DNA of 64,000 bases from Micromonospora parva (GTDB lineage Bacteria; Actinomycetota; Actinomycetes; Mycobacteriales; Micromonosporaceae), in the NCBI RefSeq assembly GCF_000718515.1, contig NZ_JNZS01000010.1:306131-370130 (forward strand), written 5' to 3'. Positions 9,418 to 18,710 of this stretch are shown here, piece by piece. A program made the translations under genes and the position numbers. The notes under the pieces are model-generated. The model did no database searches, was not told where the DNA came from, and saw nothing but the letters and a program-made list of their open reading frames with translations. How positions within the stretch are numbered: position 1 is the first letter of the stretch; each line of letters opens with the position of its first letter.

Positions 9418-11250
9418 GTGAAGGTGCAAGATCGAACCACCACCCGGGGCAGGCGCGCCATCGCCTGGCTGGCGAGCATGGCCTGCGTCCTCGCCCTGAC
9501 CCCGGGCACGGCCACTGCCGACAATCCCATCGTCCAGCACATCTACACCGCTGACCCGGCGCCGATGGTGCACGACGGTCGGGTGTACCTCTACACCGGC
9601 CACGACGAGGACGGCTCGACGTACTTCACCATGCGGGAGTGGCGGGTGTTCTCGTCGGCGGACATGGTGAACTGGACCGATCACGGCTCGCCGATGAGTT
9701 TGGCGACGTTCGCGTGGGCGGATGCCAACGCGTGGGCCGGGCAGGTCATCGCGCGTAACGGGAAGTTCTACTGGTACGTGCCGGTGCGCCAGCGCTCGAA
9801 CGGGCAGATGGTCATCGGGGTGGCGGTGGCGGACAGCCCGACCGGGCCGTTCCGTGACGCGCTCGGCCGACCCCTGGTCGGCAACAACGAGATCGACCCG
9901 CACGCGTTCATCGACGACGACGGGCAGGCGTACCTGTACTGGGGAAACCCGGGATTGTGGTACGTGAGGTTGAACCCGGACATGATCTCGTTCTCCGGCA
10001 GCGCCACCCGGATTCCGTTGACGACGGCGGGGTTCGGTACCCGTACCGGCAACGCGAGTCGGCCGACGTTGTACGAGGAGGGGCCGTGGGTGTTCAAGCG
10101 CAACGGCCTGTACTACAACGTGTTCGCCGCGGAGTGCTGCTCGGAGTTCCTCGCGTACTCGACGGCGACCGGGCCGACCGGGCCGTGGACGTACCGGGGA
10201 ACGATCATGCCGAGGCAGGGGGCGAGTTTCACCAACCACGCCGGGGTTATCGATTTCCAGGGCGGGTCGTACTTCTTCTATCACAACGGGGCCCTGCCCG
10301 GCGGTGGCGGTTACACCCGGTCGGTCGCGGTGGAGAAGTTCACCTACAACAGCAACGGCACGTTCCCGACGATCACCATGACCACCACCGGCGCGCCGCA
10401 GATCGGGACGTTGAACCCGTACGTGCGCCAGGAGGCCGAGACGATCGCCTGGGGTGCGGGGATCGAGACGGAGGCGTCCAGCGAGGGCGGGATGAACGTC
10501 GGCTGGATCGAGAACGGCGACTACATCAAGGTCAAAGGCGTCGCGTTCGGCGCCGGCGCGACAGCGTTCAGCGCCCGGGTCGCCTCGGCCACCAGCGGCG
10601 GCCGGATCGAGGTACGCCTCGACAGCGCCACCGGCCCGACCGTGGGCACCTGCACCGTCGGCGGCACCGGCGGCTGGCAAACCTGGACCACCACCACCTG
10701 CGCGGTCAGCGGCGCCACCGGCACCCACGACCTCTACCTCCGCTTCGCCGGCGGCAGCGGCAACCTCTTCAACATCAACTGGTGGCAGTTCAGCGGCACC
10801 GCGGGTAGCGCCAACCTGCTCACCAACGGCGACGTGGAGAACGGCACCACGGGCTGGGGTGTGCACGGCAGCGGAACGCTCGCCCGGAACACCACCGTCG
10901 CGCACGGCGGCGGCGGGTCGTTGTCGATCACCGGCCGCACCGGCGCGTGGAACGGTCCCGGTCAGGACGTGACCGCCCGGCTCACCAACGGCAAGAGCTA
11001 CACCACCAACGTCTGGGTACGCGCACAGAGCGGCACCCCGTCGGCGAAGGCGACCCTGTCGCTGACCGCCGGCGGCACGACGAGCTACCTCCAGTTGACC
11101 CCGGCGGTGGGGGTGACCGTCAACGGCTGGACGCTGCTCACGGGCACCACGACCGTGTCGTGGAGCGGCACGCTGTCCAATGCCACCTTCTACGTGGAGA
11201 CGGCGCAGGGCACCGACAGCTTCCTCGTCGACGACGCCTCGTTCCAGTGA
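9418..11250 (+). CDS. Secreted GH43 arabinan/xylan hydrolase with CBM6 and a C-terminal CBM
   Basis: A protein of 610 aa with a signal peptide ending near TATADN. The five-bladed GH43 domain (about 35-330) shows the three acidic residues: Asp in YTADPAPMV (base), Asp in EIDPHAFIDD (pKa modulator) and Glu in YEEGPWVF (acid). A CBM6 follows from about 340 (RQEAETIAWGAGIETE to NINWWQF), then a CBM4/9/22-like jelly roll (LLTNGDVENGTTGW to SFLVDDASF). The likely substrate is arabinoxylan or arabinan; alpha-L-arabinofuranosidase or beta-xylosidase cannot be separated by eye. GTG at 9418 has GGGAG upstream. It probably shares a repressor with the flanking GH127 and GH10 genes. Confidence 0.85.
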   Translation: MKVQDRTTTRGRRAIAWLASMACVLALTPGTATADNPIVQHIYTADPAPMVHDGRVYLYTGHDEDGSTYFTMREWRVFSSADMVNWTDHGSPMSLATFAWADANAWAGQVIARNGKFYWYVPVRQRSNGQMVIGVAVADSPTGPFRDALGRPLVGNNEIDPHAFIDDDGQAYLYWGNPGLWYVRLNPDMISFSGSATRIPLTTAGFGTRTGNASRPTLYEEGPWVFKRNGLYYNVFAAECCSEFLAYSTATGPTGPWTYRGTIMPRQGASFTNHAGVIDFQGGSYFFYHNGALPGGGGYTRSVAVEKFTYNSNGTFPTITMTTTGAPQIGTLNPYVRQEAETIAWGAGIETEASSEGGMNVGWIENGDYIKVKGVAFGAGATAFSARVASATSGGRIEVRLDSATGPTVGTCTVGGTGGWQTWTTTTCAVSGATGTHDLYLRFAGGSGNLFNINWWQFSGTAGSANLLTNGDVENGTTGWGVHGSGTLARNTTVAHGGGGSLSITGRTGAWNGPGQDVTARLTNGKSYTTNVWVRAQSGTPSAKATLSLTAGGTTSYLQLTPAVGVTVNGWTLLTGTTTVSWSGTLSNATFYVETAQGTDSFLVDDASFQ

Positions 11251-11256
11251 CCGGCG

Positions 11257-11288
11257 CTGCCGGAGCCGTGTTCCTGCGGCTCCGGCAG
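11257..11288 (+). terminator. Hairpin terminator after the GH43 gene
   Basis: Perfect 12-bp arms (ctgccggagccg and cggctccggcag) with an 8-base loop, starting seven bases after the stop codon. Confidence 0.65.
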
Positions 11289-11350
11289 CACGCCGACGCG
11301 CCCCGCCGGCCCGACCGCGGTGACCCGGCCTCGGCCCGGCCCGTTACGAC

Positions 11351-11379
11351 TTGACGAACGGCATGTTATCGCTCACAGT
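11351..11379 (+). promoter_or_regulatory. Putative GH10 promoter with embedded LacI-type operator
   Basis: TTGACG (11351-11356) is followed after 17 bases by CACAGT, a possible -10. The operator-like TGTTATCGCTCACA (11364-11377, 12 of 14 to the ideal site) lies in the spacer and -10, where a bound repressor would block polymerase. The rest of the 340-bp gap to the GH10 start shows no gene. Confidence 0.45.
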
Positions 11380-11536
11380 CGATGGTTGAGGGCGGCCGCA
11401 CCTGTGGTTCACCGGGCGAACCTGCTGTGGCCCCTCGGAACGCGACGTCCGCCCAGGGCATGCCGGACGTCGGTTCAGGATTCCCCGCACTGCTTCCGCG
11501 ACGGCGACCGTTGCTGTCGTCTCCGATGTCGCATGA

Positions 11537-12743
<1,207 letters not shown>

Positions 12744-12768
12744 GACTGACTGACTGACCGCACGCGTC

Positions 12769-12808
12769 GGCCGGTGTGCGGGACCGATCCTGGTCCTGCG
12801 CACCGGCC
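12769..12808. terminator. Bidirectional hairpin between the convergent GH10 and GH81 genes
   Basis: Two 17-base arms (12769-12785 and 12792-12808) pair with two non-Watson-Crick positions around a 6-base loop. The position between convergent genes suits a shared terminator. Confidence 0.6.
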
Positions 12809-12835
12809 AACGTCGTGTCCGGACGAACAGATCGA

Positions 12836-15703
12836 TCAGGAGTACGGAAGCCGCAGCACCGACTGGTTGCCGATGCCCACGGTGCTCGGGTTGTTGCCGA
12901 TCGCCGACCACACCTCCACCCGGACCGTGCCGTTGCTCAGCGTGCCCAACGTGCCGGTGGCCGAGGAGAGGCCGGCGTTCTGGGTGTAGTGCTCGTAGCC
13001 GGGAACCGGGTCGGTGGCGAAGTAGCGTGACGTCTCCACCCGCTCCCAGCTGCCGTTGCCGGTGAGGTCGTAGGAGATCCGCACCTGTACCCCGTTGCCG
13101 ACCGCCGTCCCGGCGTCCACGAACAGGTCGAACGCCGTCTGCCCGCCGGTGTAGGCCAGGTTGAGACCGGTCGCCGTGAAGACCTGGGCGTTGGTGGGCG
13201 TACCGTCGTGGTTCCCGTTCGCCGCCGCGACCGTCGTGGTGGCCGCGCTACCGGCGGCGGCCAACCCACCACCCGGCAACAGGTACCGCGTCGGGTTGCC
13301 CGGGGTCGGCGGCGGCGTGGTCGTCGGCGGGGGGTCCGTCGGCGTCGTCGGGGGGACGCCACCGGCCGCGTTGCCACCACTCCAGGTGTACGCCCCGGTG
13401 GTTGCCGTCTTGCCGGCTCCCACGGTGAGGGCGGTGCCGTTGGAGAACGTCACAGTGATCGGTGTCGCCGTCGGGTTCGACGCCACGTAGGTGCGGGCCC
13501 CGTTGCGGGAGAAGACCGCCGACAGCGGGTGGTTGCCGGTCACGGTGGTGTCGACATTGCCCAGGGCCGCGAGGTTGCGGATCCAGTGGAAGGTGTGTGC
13601 CCGGCTCTCGCCCTCCTCCGGGGTGTAGCCCGGGTTCGCGCGCAGGTTCGCCAGCGCCGCGTCGGGGTCGCCGAGGGCCTGGAACTGCCAGAGGATGTCC
13701 TGCCACACCGTCGGTTGTCCGCCGTTGTTGCGGACCAGTTCGGCGTAGTTGGTCCGCACGTACGCCGGGTTGTTGCCCAGGTAGAGGTGGCCGCCGGTGA
13801 CCGGGAGCAGGTTGATGCCCTGGATCATCTCCGGCTCGGCGCTGAACCAGGTGGCGTACGCGCCGCCGTCGCCCCAGACCATGCCGACCGTCGAGTGACC
13901 GAACGCGCTGGGGAAGTTCTGGTCGCTGACGTCGAACCAGTACTCCTGGATGGCCGCGGCCTGCGTGGTGTAGAGGAAGACGCCCGCGTCCCGGACGGCG
14001 GTGTTGCCGGTCGTCTGCCCCCACTGGATCAGGGCGCTGGCGAAGTTCATCCCCTCCGACGAGGACTCCTGGTTGTTGCCGGAGCCGAAGGACCCGTGCC
14101 CGGACGCCCAGTCGTGACCGGCGTAGATGTCGAAGTCCCGCAGGTACGGGAACCGGGTGTCGTCGCGGCGGTAGTTGTTGGCGTCCCGGATCAGCAGGTC
14201 GACCATGCCGCCGTAGCGGCTGGTGGCCGCCCAGGCCGGGTCGAACTTCGCCAGGGTCGCGGCGGCGGCGATGTAGTAGCCGTAGTGGAAGTGATGGTCG
14301 TTGAGCTCCTGGTCGGAGCCGTACGACGCCGGGTACCCGATCAGGGTGCCCCAGTTGTTGTCGTAGTAGAAGACCCGGCTGGTCTTGCCGCTGGACGCGG
14401 TGAACCAGTCGGTGAGCGTGCTGCGGATCGCGTTCAGCGCGCTGTCGCGCGTCGTGATGTCGTTGACCTGGTCGGCGATCTCGGCGATCCGGGCGGCCCG
14501 GCCGAGCCCCTTGCCGGTCCAGTAGGTGTCGTTGCCGCGTTGGTCCATCGGGTTGGCGCGGGTGGCGGCCAGGTGCCCGGTGAGCGTCGACAGGTCACCG
14601 CCGCTGCCGTCACCGACGGCCGGCAACTCCGGCAGGATGCCCTGGAACTTCATGGCGGTGCGGAACTGGTTGACGCCGGTGAGCACCTTCATCCGGCCGC
14701 GCGCCGACGGGTAGGTCGGCGTGATCGCGGTGGAGCCGCTCAGCGACTTCCACTGGTGCGGGTAGAGGCTGACCACGGTCTGCGTGGCGGTGCCCTCCCG
14801 GGCGGTCGTGGTGAACGCGTACGTGGTGGTCAGGCCGCTGGTCGCCGGGTTGTACGCGTACGACACCTGGGTGCCGGTCACGTGGGCGTGCGCGTACTGG
14901 CCGTAGGTGGCGGCCAGGCTGGCGCGCTCGGTGGTGCTCGACGTCGGCGGCAGGAGGGCGACCGAGAAGTAACCGCGACCGGCCAGCGTGGATGAGATCC
15001 GGCCGGACGCCACTGTCCAGCTGGCGCCGCTGGGGGCGAACCCGACGTAGTCGTGGCCGTTGACCCGGAAGCCGATGGTGGCGCCGCTGTTGGACCAGAC
15101 GTCGGGGGTGCCGGCCGTGCTGATCTGCGCGTTTCCGCCGGTGGTCTGGAAGTAGGCGAAGGGCAGGCCGTGGCCGATGGTCGCGCGCATGGTGCGCGTG
15201 CCGTCGCTCCAGTGCGGGCTGACCGTCCAGTCCGTCCAGCCGTCGACCTTGACCAGTGGCGCGGCGAGCCCGGCCACACCGACCCTGATGTCCTGCACGT
15301 ACGGGTAGTGGAACTCGCCGACGCCGGTGGCGGTGCCGCTGATCGCGGGCGTGGAGTTGGCGGAGAAGCCGAGCCCGTCGCCGAAGGTGTCGTACGAGAT
15401 CGGGTGGGCGTGCAGCGGCTCGCTGAAGGAACAGTCGGTGCGCTTCCACAGCAGCGAGGACCACCAGTCGTTGGTGGGTATCGGCCCGGACGGCGCGTTG
15501 GCGGTGGCGAACTGCCGGGGGTTGCTGGACATCGCCCCGCAGCCGCTGGGGAGCGGGCCGACCGGGGTGGTGGTGTAGCTGCCGGCGCCGACGGGGGCGG
15601 CTTCGGCCGCGTCGGTCACCGGGATGGCGAGGCCGCCGACGGCCAGGGCCAGCGCGGTGGCGGCGGCCAGGGCCCACCGGCGGTGGGGAACGGGAGGTTT
15701 CAT
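12836..15703 (-). CDS. Secreted GH81 endo-beta-1,3-glucanase with C-terminal carbohydrate-binding domain
   Basis: A protein of 955 aa with a Sec signal (RRWALAAATALALAVGG). The GH81 domain begins with PIPTNDWWSSLLW and contains LNDHHFHYGYY, with the catalytic Asp before the His pair, and NNQESSSEGMNFASA, with the conserved Glu residues. After it come a small beta domain, a Thr/Pro linker ([12 protein letters not shown]) and a beta-sandwich of about 150 aa that resembles modules attached to other beta-1,3-glucanases. It would digest fungal or plant callose-type glucans. ATG at 15703 is preceded by GGAGG. The upstream palindrome differs from that of the hemicellulase genes, suggesting separate control. 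Confidence 0.88.
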   Translation of the reverse strand: MKPPVPHRRWALAAATALALAVGGLAIPVTDAAEAAPVGAGSYTTTPVGPLPSGCGAMSSNPRQFATANAPSGPIPTNDWWSSLLWKRTDCSFSEPLHAHPISYDTFGDGLGFSANSTPAISGTATGVGEFHYPYVQDIRVGVAGLAAPLVKVDGWTDWTVSPHWSDGTRTMRATIGHGLPFAYFQTTGGNAQISTAGTPDVWSNSGATIGFRVNGHDYVGFAPSGASWTVASGRISSTLAGRGYFSVALLPPTSSTTERASLAATYGQYAHAHVTGTQVSYAYNPATSGLTTTYAFTTTAREGTATQTVVSLYPHQWKSLSGSTAITPTYPSARGRMKVLTGVNQFRTAMKFQGILPELPAVGDGSGGDLSTLTGHLAATRANPMDQRGNDTYWTGKGLGRAARIAEIADQVNDITTRDSALNAIRSTLTDWFTASSGKTSRVFYYDNNWGTLIGYPASYGSDQELNDHHFHYGYYIAAAATLAKFDPAWAATSRYGGMVDLLIRDANNYRRDDTRFPYLRDFDIYAGHDWASGHGSFGSGNNQESSSEGMNFASALIQWGQTTGNTAVRDAGVFLYTTQAAAIQEYWFDVSDQNFPSAFGHSTVGMVWGDGGAYATWFSAEPEMIQGINLLPVTGGHLYLGNNPAYVRTNYAELVRNNGGQPTVWQDILWQFQALGDPDAALANLRANPGYTPEEGESRAHTFHWIRNLAALGNVDTTVTGNHPLSAVFSRNGARTYVASNPTATPITVTFSNGTALTVGAGKTATTGAYTWSGGNAAGGVPPTTPTDPPPTTTPPPTPGNPTRYLLPGGGLAAAGSAATTTVAAANGNHDGTPTNAQVFTATGLNLAYTGGQTAFDLFVDAGTAVGNGVQVRISYDLTGNGSWERVETSRYFATDPVPGYEHYTQNAGLSSATGTLGTLSNGTVRVEVWSAIGNNPSTVGIGNQSVLRLPYS

Positions 15704-15781
15704 CGTGCCTCCATCGCGCGCGCCGGTTGCGGCCCTCGCCGGGTCCAGCGCGTTGCGTCTGATTTGGGGGGAAGGTCGGGT

Positions 15782-15797
15782 GAGAGAGCGCTCTCTC
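15782..15797. promoter_or_regulatory. Perfect 16-bp palindrome, likely LacI-family operator of the GH81 gene
   Basis: GAGAGAGCGCTCTCTC is fully self-complementary and lies 79 bases upstream of the GH81 start. Its core GAGCGCTC is shared with CebR-type (cellobiose repressor) sites of Streptomyces, TGGGAGCGCTCCCA. Confidence 0.6.
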
Positions 15798-15860
15798 GGT
15801 CACGGTAGTGGAGCATTGAGATCCACGTCAATGTGTCGAACGCGTTGCGTGCTGATGTCG

Positions 15861-16235
15861 CTATTTGCCGGCGCCCGCGGTGTCGCCCAGTAACGCGTCC
15901 GGCACGCGCATCCGCCACGCGTCCGTCACCAACTCGGTCAACCGGTCGACGTCGACCGCCGCCAGACGCAGCAACACCAGGGGCAGACCGTCGTAGCCGG
16001 GCGTGGTGAAGAAGACCTCGGGCTCCCCGAGCAGGAGCGCCTGTTTCTCGGCCTCGTCACCCACGAACAGCACCGCGATGTCGAGCCGGATCACCCGTGG
16101 CTTCCCCGGTCTGCGCTCCGGATAGGACCAGACGAAGCCCTTGTCGGCCACCCGGAAGTCGAAACCGTCGCTGGCGATCTCCACAGTGTGCGGCAGGGCC
16201 AGCGCCACCCGGCGTACGTCGTCAGCGTCAGCCAC
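15861..16235 (-). CDS. MmcQ/YjbR-family protein
   Basis: A protein of 124 aa with the YjbR pattern: an N-terminal helix ADDVRRVALALPHTVE, a central beta-strand region with FRVADKGFVWSYPER, and a C-terminal LTELVTDAWRMRVP helix. The family has a CyaY-like fold and is often called DNA-binding, but no biochemical role is firmly known. GTG at 16235 is preferred over an upstream ATG (16250) because GAGGGGG precedes it. A diverged relative lies at 50598-51005 in the same window. Confidence 0.7.
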   Translation of the reverse strand: MADADDVRRVALALPHTVEIASDGFDFRVADKGFVWSYPERRPGKPRVIRLDIAVLFVGDEAEKQALLLGEPEVFFTTPGYDGLPLVLLRLAAVDVDRLTELVTDAWRMRVPDALLGDTAGAGK

Positions 16236-16275
16236 CGGACCCCCTCGCACCGCCCATCATCCGCACGTGCCGAGA

Positions 16276-16971
16276 TTACTCGGTGGGCAGCGCGACGGCC
16301 GTCGCCCCGACGATGGCCCGTTCGCCGCTCTCCTGGACATAGCCGACCACGCTGGCGTCGCGCGGATCGAGATCGGGCGGTGTCGCCAGCTCCACCTGCC
16401 CCCGCTCGGCGTCCAGGACCACCGACCTGAAGGCGCGGACGACGTTGTCCTGCCGCAGCGTCCGCCCGGCGTTCTCGCCCCGGGCGATGTCGCTGTCCAG
16501 GCCCCGCTGCACCACCGCCACGTTCAACACCGCGCCCGCCGGCGGCCGTTCGGTGCGGTAGTCCACCAGCACCCGGTCTCCGCCGAAGCCGGCGACGGAG
16601 AGCGTCAGCGCGGTGGTGGCCCTCGAGGACATGGCGGACATGATCGTGCTGGCCGCCCGGCGACGGTCCGAACCGACGAACTCGACGCTGCCGTTGACGA
16701 CCATCTGCGGGGTGTAGAGACCCCTGGTGCCGAACGCCCGGGCGTAGGCCTCCTGGCGCGCGGTGTACGCCGGGTCCGCGAACTGGTCGGGCCACCCCAG
16801 GTTGTCCCAGTAGTCGACGTGGAACCCGAGGGCGAAGACGTTCTGTCCATGCGCCCGGGCGTCGCGTTCGATCTCGCTCAGCAACTCCTCGGCCGGAGGG
16901 CAACTGTTGCAGCCCTGGGACGTGAACATCTCGACGACGGCGAAGCCGCCGTCCGTCGACGCGTTCGTCAT
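16276..16971 (-). CDS. DUF1223 thioredoxin-like protein
   Basis: A protein of 231 aa. The N-terminus has the DUF1223 signature FAVVEMFTSQGCNSCPPAEE, with a CxxC pair at the position of the thioredoxin active site, then FHVDYWDNLGW and TRGLYTPQMVVNG. The family is predicted to have a thioredoxin fold; its function is not known. No signal peptide is visible, so this member is probably cytoplasmic. ATG at 16971 has GGAGGAG slightly further upstream than usual. It is divergent from the GNAT gene, with a 34-bp tandem repeat in the gap. Confidence 0.75.
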   Translation of the reverse strand: MTNASTDGGFAVVEMFTSQGCNSCPPAEELLSEIERDARAHGQNVFALGFHVDYWDNLGWPDQFADPAYTARQEAYARAFGTRGLYTPQMVVNGSVEFVGSDRRRAASTIMSAMSSRATTALTLSVAGFGGDRVLVDYRTERPPAGAVLNVAVVQRGLDSDIARGENAGRTLRQDNVVRAFRSVVLDAERGQVELATPPDLDPRDASVVGYVQESGERAIVGATAVALPTE

Positions 16972-16991
16972 GGTGGCGTGTCTCCTCCCAC

Positions 16992-17059
16992 GGTGCTCCC
17001 GGCGGGCGTCGTGTCCCCGTTTCGGGGTGCTCCCGGCGGGCGTCGTGTTCCCGTTTCGG
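16992..17059 (+). repeat. 34-bp tandem repeat, two copies
   Basis: Two adjacent 34-bp copies (16992-17025 and 17026-17059) with one mismatch fill the promoter gap between the DUF1223 and GNAT genes. Each copy contains the palindrome cccgtttcggg in part. Confidence 0.8.
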
Positions 17060-17138
17060 GCGCGACGATGCGCGTGACGTCGCCCTTCGCTGCCGGCCTC
17101 GCGGCGGGGGCCGTCGGCGCGGGTGGTTGGATGGCACT

Positions 17139-17441
17139 GTGCAGTTCACCGTGACAGACGCGCCGACGCGGGAGCGTTTCGAGGCGCGCGACGAGGCGGG
17201 CGCGGTCGCCGGGTTCGTCACCTACCAGCTGACCGGCTCGATCATCGCCTACACCCACACCGAGGTCGATCCGGCGTACGAGGGCAGGGGCGTCGGGTCG
17301 ACGCTGGCGCGGGCGGTGCTGGACGACGCGCGGAGCAAGGGCCGGACCGTTGTGCCGATCTGTCCGTTCCTCGCCGACTGGCTGGTCAAGCACCCGGAGT
17401 ACGAGGACATCGTGGTCCGCACCACCCGCAAGATCAAATAG
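17139..17441 (+). CDS. Small GNAT-family N-acetyltransferase (YidJ/Gtn type)
   Basis: A protein of about 100 aa with the compact fold of the human GTNAT1/bacterial YidJ group: a short N-terminal beta sheet, YTHTEVDPAYEGRGVGSTLARAVL-like acetyl-CoA loop (key residues EGRGVGS near 45-52), and the C-terminal VPICPFLADWLVKHPEY signature. These proteins bind acetyl-CoA; the acceptor is unknown. GTG at 17139 is chosen; a TTG at 17127 in frame is the alternative. It is followed after a few bases by an SDR remnant. Confidence 0.8.
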   Translation: MQFTVTDAPTRERFEARDEAGAVAGFVTYQLTGSIIAYTHTEVDPAYEGRGVGSTLARAVLDDARSKGRTVVPICPFLADWLVKHPEYEDIVVRTTRKIK

Positions 17442-17447
17442 AACGCG

Positions 17448-17611
17448 TGCAGCGCGTGCCGCCGGACCCGGAGATGCTCACGGGCCTGGTGTCCAGCCTC
17501 GCGATCCAACGGGTCAGCGGTCCCGCCGAGGTCATCGCGTTCCTGGCCAGCCCCGCGGCCTCGTACATCACCGGCGCCGTGCTTGACTCCAACGGCGGAT
17601 ACACCGCCTGA
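17448..17611 (+). pseudogene. Remnant of a short-chain dehydrogenase gene (C-terminal end only)
   Basis: About 54 codons in one frame end in the standard SDR C-terminus: a GPAEVIAFLASPAASYITG block followed by DSNGGYTA. The Rossmann glycine motif and the Tyr-Lys catalytic pair are absent, and the preceding DNA belongs to the GNAT gene. This is a leftover of a deleted SDR gene. Confidence 0.7.
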
Positions 17612-17647
17612 GCCCGCCCCTTCGCAGCCCCGCCGGGAGACCGAACG

Positions 17648-18364
17648 ATGACCACCGCCACCTTCCGTGCCCTGCACCACGACCGTGCCGCCGGTGACCC
17701 GCTCGTCCTGCCAGGCCCCTGGGACGCGGCCAGTGCCCGGGTACTCGCCGACGCCGGTTACCCGGCGCTCGCGACCCCGAGCGCGGGTGTCGCCGCGTCG
17801 CTCGGCTACGAGGACGGCGCGACCCCGCCGGACGAGATGTTCGCGGCGGTCGCGCGCATCGTCCGCGCCGTCTCCGTCCCCGTGTCCGCCGACGTCGAGG
17901 GTGGTTACGGCCTGGCCCCTCGTGAGTTGGTCGGGCGACTGGTGGAGGCCGGTGCCGTCGGCTGCAACCTGGAGGACTCGGAGGGGCACGGCACCCTGAA
18001 GGATCCGCGGCGGCACGCGGACTGGCTGGCCGAGGTGCGTGCGGAGGCGGGGGAGGAGCTCTTCATCAACGCGCGCGTCGACACGTTCCTGGTCGGGACG
18101 GGTGACCCCGTCGAGGCGATGGAACGCGCCCGCCTCTACGTGGCGGCCGGAGCCGACTGCGTCTACCCGATCCTGGCCCCGCCGCAGCTGCTCCCGCAGC
18201 TGCGGGAGGGCATCTCCGGCCCGATCAACATGGTCGCCGGCCCGGACCGGGCGTCGGTGGCCGAGCTGGGCCGGCAGGGCGCGACCCGCATCACCTTCGG
18301 CCCGGCAATGCAGCGGTACGCGATGGCGTCGATCGGCGACCTCGCCGCCGAGCTGCGGGCCTGA
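17648..18364 (+). CDS. Isocitrate lyase/phosphoenolpyruvate mutase-family enzyme
   Basis: A protein of 238 aa with the (beta/alpha)8 fold of the ICL/PEPM superfamily: LVLPGPWDAASARVL at the N-terminus, VSADVEGGYG with the Mg-binding acids, NLEDSEGHG, and FINARVDTFLVG with the conserved Arg. Members cleave or rearrange 2-hydroxy/oxo dicarboxylates, for example 2-methylisocitrate or oxaloacetate. No KKCGH-type isocitrate lyase catalytic loop is visible, so a PEP mutase-like or oxaloacetate hydrolase-like activity is as likely. It begins 37 bases after the SDR remnant. Confidence 0.75.
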   Translation: MTTATFRALHHDRAAGDPLVLPGPWDAASARVLADAGYPALATPSAGVAASLGYEDGATPPDEMFAAVARIVRAVSVPVSADVEGGYGLAPRELVGRLVEAGAVGCNLEDSEGHGTLKDPRRHADWLAEVRAEAGEELFINARVDTFLVGTGDPVEAMERARLYVAAGADCVYPILAPPQLLPQLREGISGPINMVAGPDRASVAELGRQGATRITFGPAMQRYAMASIGDLAAELRA

Positions 18365-18468
18365 GGCTCGACGCCACCCGCGCTCCGCCGGTCCGGCCCA
18401 GCCCGCCACCGCTCCGGCCCGGCTGCGCGACTCCTCACGCGCGGCCGGTCACGCGGCCGCTGCCGTTC

Positions 18469-18549
18469 GCAAGATCGCGCAACATCCTGGATGTAGTCGC
18501 ATCCGGCCGCGCCCGACACCCCTACACCCAGGATCGAGCACGATCTTGG
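18469..18549. repeat. Imperfect intergenic inverted repeat with GATCTTG-type ends
   Basis: Two 28-base arms (18469-18496 and 18522-18549) pair with about six mismatches. The outer ends, caagatcg and cgatcttg, are shared with the elements at 31409 and 36338. It lies in the 346-bp gap between the convergent PEPM-like and HhH genes and could act as a bidirectional terminator. Confidence 0.6.
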
Positions 18550-18710
18550 GGTGGGCGACGTCGGTTGCCGGAGTCGGGCGGTTGGCGCGGTTCCCACGAT
18601 GCCGAGTCGATCACCGGTGCGGCCGGCGTCGGAGGGTGGTTCGGCAGCTACGGCCGAGCCCCCGGCGCGCCGTCCTGGTGGACGGCTGCCGGGGGCTCGA
18701 ATGCAGACGA

